Below are positions 59,893 to 64,000 of a stretch of DNA of 64,000 nucleotides, piece after piece. Source of the DNA: Seiridium cupressi (taxonomy: Eukaryota > Ascomycota > Sordariomycetes > Amphisphaeriales > Sporocadaceae); contig JARVKI010000009.1 of the NCBI GenBank assembly GCA_036674765.1, forward strand, positions 248,001 to 312,000. The letters are read 5' to 3'. A program made the position numbers and the translations under genes. A model generated the notes under the pieces. The model was not told the DNA's origin, ran no database searches, and saw only the letters and a program-made list of their open reading frames with translations. The number at the start of each line of letters is the position of its first letter. Positions within the stretch are counted from its first letter, which is position 1.

Positions 59893-62800
59893 TTAATCGA
59901 CATGATCATTGTCTTCGTCTTCATCTTCGTCTTCTTCATCGTCGTCGTCTTCACCTTCTGATACTGCGCCACCGAGATCCTGGACTTGTTTCTGCAGCAG
60001 CTTGTAAGTAACTATGCCGTGAAAGGGTGATGAACGCGGACAAACGTACCTTGTATTTCTCGACCTTCTCCTCAAGGTCACCAAAGACCATGAGGAGGTC
60101 ATCTAACTCAGTCTGAGTCGCGGATTTCTCCTCATCCTTCGTCCTCAATTCGTCGTTCTTTTGCTTAAGCTCGGCGTCTTTCTTCTCAAGCTGCGATTTC
60201 ACCTTCTGAAGTTCGCCATTTGGTTTTGTGGATTGTGACTTGGCCTTCTGAAGCTCATCTTCAGCCTTCTTGAGTTGTGCCTTCACCTTTTCAAGCTCAT
60301 CATTCCGGTCTTGTTTAGATTGAGACTTTGACTTCTGAAGCTCGTCCTCAGCTATCTTCAGTTGGGATTTGACCTTCTCCAGCTCGTCGTTCTGCTGTTG
60401 CTTGGATTGTGACTTCACGTTCTCAAGCTCGCTTTCAGCCTTCTTGAGCCGCGCGATCGCGTCCTCAAGCTTCTCATTGTGTTCAGTCTCGAGTTGCGAC
60501 CTCAGGTCCTTGATTTCGACCGCTTTCTCGGCTTCAAGGCCCTCGATACGAGTGTTGTGGTCGCCTTCGAGCTCGTCCAAACGGGCTTGTAGCTGGGCCC
60601 TAACCGTGCTCGTCGTGTCTTGTGCCGCTGCCAATTCAGCCTGTAAACTCCGAGCGCGACTCTCAATATCCTTGACCTTGGAAGCTTCAGTCGCAGCCTG
60701 CTCCCGGGCAGTTGAAAGTTCTTGTGAATGGGCCTTGCCTGCCTTCATCAGATCGACCTCCAAGCGGCTGATGGTAGCACGAAGATCTGCCATTTCAGCC
60801 CCAGTACGTCTCTCCTTCCTTGCAGCTTCCGCTTCCGATGTCTTTTTCACATAGTCGAGTTGTCTCTGGATCTCAGCCGCTTTGGCCGTAGCTTGCTCTT
60901 CACTTGATCTCAGCTGCTCTTCCAGACGTTGAACTGCTCGGAGGGCATCCCCGAACTTGTGTTTTACATCCTTGTTTTCAGCTTCGAGTGCTTTGTTCTG
61001 ATTTTCTAGTTGGTCGATCTTCCGCTGGAATGCCTTATTTTCTTGATCGTGCTTCCGTTGAGATATCTTGGCTTCCTCGTCATATTTCCGTTGAAGCGAT
61101 CTGACTGCTTCTTCATGCTTGCGCCCGGAAGAATTGATTACGTCTTCATGCTTCCTCTGCAAAGTTTTGACCTCACTCTCGTGGTTTCTGTGTAGAGCCT
61201 CATTGAGTCCCTTGATTCTGCTCAACTCAGCGGTCGTATTTTCAAGTTGTTGGCCCAGCTGTCTACTAGACGCTGTACCATCGAGAAGTGTCGACTGCCA
61301 ATTACGGTAGTATTCATCTTGCTTCGCGCGCACGGCGTCAAGTTCTGCCCGTAGGTCATCAACCAATTGACGTGAGACACCCTTTTCCTCTCCATTGATC
61401 ACCACCGATGTTTCAGTGGCAGGGTCTGTATCGATCGCACGAATGACGTAGCTGCAGTGGTCCTTGTAGAAGTCTACAAACGTAGCGTCAAAGAAGACTT
61501 CCGGAAGCTCACCAGAATCATCTGCTTTCTGCGGAATGACCTCAAAGTCCCTTATCAAAGGATGTTTCAGGAGGTCTCGTAAAGAGACTTGGTAATTACC
61601 TCGACTCATCCTGGAGAGCAAGGCGTCATGTAGTGACGAACGTGGGATAGGTGATTCTTTCGTGGAATATTCGTAAATAATGCCCAATAACATTGCGGAC
61701 AGGCCACGGACCATTGAATTGCTCTTCGGTTCTTGCACGACTTCTGTCAGCCCTTGTAGATGACTTCCCTCTCCCAAGAAATCGTTGACCCCATCTGGGT
61801 TATGCCATAACCATCCTATGAGTAGCATCAAATAGCCAATGATTATCCGCTCGTCAATGCCTGCTTTCAACCCGCTGACTAGATGCGCTGCGATTGTCTG
61901 AATGCCAGTCACAACCTCTTCGCCGCTCTCAGCATCTCCCTCGGTGAGAGACATTGCAAGTGCTTTTGCTTTTGGCTCATTGGTGTCATCAATCTCGTGT
62001 AACAAGTGGAAAAGAACGACTGCCGCAAACCAGTGGCGGTATGGATCGTTGGATGCTGAAGCTGATGGTTGCAAAAGAGTTGTGAGGATGTTGGCAGTTT
62101 CATCACTCCCACTGTCGTAGCCTTCAATAGCTCGATGAAGGAAGTGGAGGCGGATCTCATCATGATTATGGAAGTAAGCCTTTAGGCATTCGCAAGCGGC
62201 CATTCGCAGGTCAAACAGCTGTAGAGAAGTTACGCTCAAGGTAAGGTCCAATAAGCCATCAATCACGTATACAAACGTGACGGATATGCCATTCGTCTTG
62301 CCATTTACTCCGTTTGTATCAGTTGGAAGAACAGTTGGTACTTGGAGCTGGGCAAAAGCTTCTTGGAGCTCCCGGTTATCCCGGATGATTTCAGCACAGA
62401 TAGTTAGCGCCTCTGCTCGTATTGAGATATCTGCAGCCTGAGCAAAGGCGAGCTGCAACGCATGATACAGCACTCCATGCTGCCAAAAGGCCTTCTGGTT
62501 GAGGGCCGTCTCCTTTTCACCAGGTGACAGAAAGAGCCGTACGATAGCAAGTAATGCGTATGTATTCCGGTTTCCCTGCTGTTGCGCCCATTGTACGACA
62601 TCTTCCACCTCTTTCCCGAGTTCGTATGTGGTTTTGAGCAACTGTGATAGCTGAGCTACATATCCCTCCTCGCGAAATGTGTATTGGTTGGACGGGTTCA
62701 GCCGGAGAAGGTTTACTAGCAAGACAAGGCAGTCTTCCACGATTCTATCGCCCTCGGACAGAGCCCCTTCGGCAAATATGATGGTGAAGATCCGTTCGAA

Positions 62801-63394
62801 AGCTCCCTGAAAGGCAACGGACTTCTGTATATCCGGCGATGTTGGTGTGAGATACGTCAGCAGCGAAACTGCCTCGTTCCTCACAGCTTCCCGGCGGTCT
62901 TCCAGAACGGCCACCAAGCTCGAAATTCCCAGAGGCGCGGCAAAAACGCAAGCTTCGGTTCTGTCGGCTCGAGCGGATAGGACAGCAGAGAGTAGTTGCA
63001 ACGAATAAAGTCTCGAGTAGAAATCGTTTGTTTCGAGGAAGTCGAGGAGCAGCGTCACGTTCTCTTGTCGCTGGGTGAACTCGTCAGCTAGCCAAAGAGC
63101 TATGTCTTCTGACGCCTCAGGACTATTTTGATTGGGGTTGAACAGCATCAAGAGTGTTTCAAGGACCACCTTGACGGTATCAACATCTTCGCCATCTTTG
63201 GACAGGCTCCCAATCAAGCTCCTTAAAGCACCTGAAGCTACCGACGCAGGGTAATCCTTTGCAAAGCTCCGTAGCCCGAGAATGGCAGCACGTCGGTCCT
63301 CGAGAAGAGTTGCCGAGTTCAGGCGACCACTAAGGACGGCGATGGTCTCGCCTACAGATTGTTTCGCCGGCGCATTCGCAATCGTCGAGAACAT
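59893..63394 (-). CDS. USO1: Vesicle tethering factor Uso1/p115
   Basis: Two exons: 63394..60050 and 60000..59893. A 49-bp intron near the 3' end joins EKVEKYK to LLQKQVQDLGG. The product is 1,150 residues. About residues 1-650 form the armadillo-repeat head of Uso1/p115 (for example RRAAILGLRSFAKDYP, LLMLFNPNQ, SLLTYLTPTSPDIQKSVAFQGAFERIF and the LSAMLLGIIYEYS segment). From about 675 on is a long coiled-coil tail that includes near-perfect 29-residue repeats (LKxAEDELQKxKSQ...). The protein ends in a run of Asp and Glu (SEGEDDDDEEDEDEDED), the acidic tail known from p115 homologues. Uso1 tethers ER-derived COPII vesicles to the early Golgi under control of the Rab Ypt1. Yeast Uso1 is longer because its coiled coil is longer. 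Confidence 0.94.
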
Positions 63395-64000
63395 GTTGAC
63401 TTATAGAAGGGAGGTGCTGATGACTGGAAGGAAACCGAGGCCATTTGAGAAAGGTTACCGACTCTTATTTGTTTGGCTCATCATGGGGCATACAACGATT
63501 GGACAAACGTCTCGGCAGTGGAGGATATATTCGGCAGCTTTACTCGTGGTAGATCACTGCTTTGTTGAAGCTTCGTGATTGGAAAACTCTCATTTGGCTA
63601 CGTATCTTTTTTTTTTGGCTAAGCATGGAACTAATTTACACCCAAGGATCAACAACTATTTTCGCATTAGAAAGAGTTATGCATGTAATGCGATAGTCTC
63701 ATGTAACCAGCGCACGTATGCGCCCATCCTAAGTAACGGCCAATTCATACGCGTCTCCACTGAAAAGTTATGTCAGCGAATATGCTAATTGCTCGTGCGA
63801 GAGTACAGGACAACCCGAGAGCTCTCTTGGAAGTGATGAGTTGCCAGCCAAAATACCCGATTGAATCTGGGGTGGTTGAAGATTCTATTGGGAACTAATG
63901 AACCATGGAGGGAAAACATAACTCAAGTACATCAGTACTCAAAATACTTAAATCCATTGCTAAAAAGAGTAACCTTTTTACAAGATTTGGACCTTTGTAC
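63395..64000. other. Upstream region of USO1
   Basis: It should hold the USO1 promoter. The sequence from about 63,600 is A/T-rich. No ORF of note or RNA gene is seen before the window edge. Confidence 0.5.

Noticed and set aside
1..64000. Search for CRISPR arrays, prokaryotic operons, ribosome-binding sites or phage genes
   Set aside because: The sequence is plainly eukaryotic: spliced genes, monocistronic layout and fungal families. None of these structures is present.

Overview
This window is nuclear DNA from a filamentous ascomycete fungus (Pezizomycotina). The evidence is many short introns (mostly 49-95 bp) with GT...AG ends and CTNAC-like branch sites, long UTR and intergenic spacers, roughly even base composition, and a gene set including an Abp2-type ARS-binding protein, a DUF6594 membrane protein, Uso1, Rpc82 and the NatC subunit Mak10/Naa35. 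The ATP synthase epsilon and core-2 proteins look somewhat more like Sordariomycetes than other classes, but I cannot fix the class.

Layout. 1-7.6 kb: the 3' end of a mitochondrial-type seryl-tRNA synthetase gene (+) and a gene for a 2,065-residue coiled-coil protein (-). 7.6-20.4 kb: a gene-poor tract with one DUF6594 membrane protein gene (-, five exons), a 29-base poly(A) run and small unexplained ORFs. 20.4-23.7 kb: two GMC oxidoreductase loci tail to tail, a decayed alcohol-oxidase-like pseudogene (+) and an intact secreted GMC flavoenzyme (-). 25.8-29.4 kb: mitochondrial GTP/GDP carrier GGC1 (+), converging on a membrane-anchored TAP-like alpha/beta hydrolase (-, six exons). 30.6-39.0 kb: an EF-hand MscS-type mechanosensitive channel (-) and an MFS sugar/polyol transporter (-, six exons), separated by a 3-kb spacer. 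42.8-44.8 kb: Abp2-like protein (-). 46.5-50.4 kb: peroxisomal adenine-nucleotide carrier (+), converging on MAK10/NAA35 (-). 51.2-53.6 kb: two respiratory-chain genes in tandem, ATP synthase epsilon (ATP15) and complex III core 2 (QCR2). 54.6-63.4 kb: RNA polymerase III subunit RPC82 (+), PRMT3-type arginine methyltransferase (-) and the vesicle tether USO1 (-).

Most genes are conserved single-copy housekeeping genes. Several serve mitochondria or peroxisomes, but they are separately transcribed and I see no biosynthetic cluster, defence island, CRISPR array or intact mobile element. I found no clearly new biological system. The points most worth a second look are the decayed GMC locus beside an intact GMC gene, degenerate helical repeats in the giant coiled-coil protein, a GC-AG intron in QCR2, very small exons in several genes, 87-bp repeats in the USO1 tail, and the gene-poor 11.3-20.4 kb tract. 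Exon boundaries were worked out by hand from splice motifs and reading phase; lengths assume those models.
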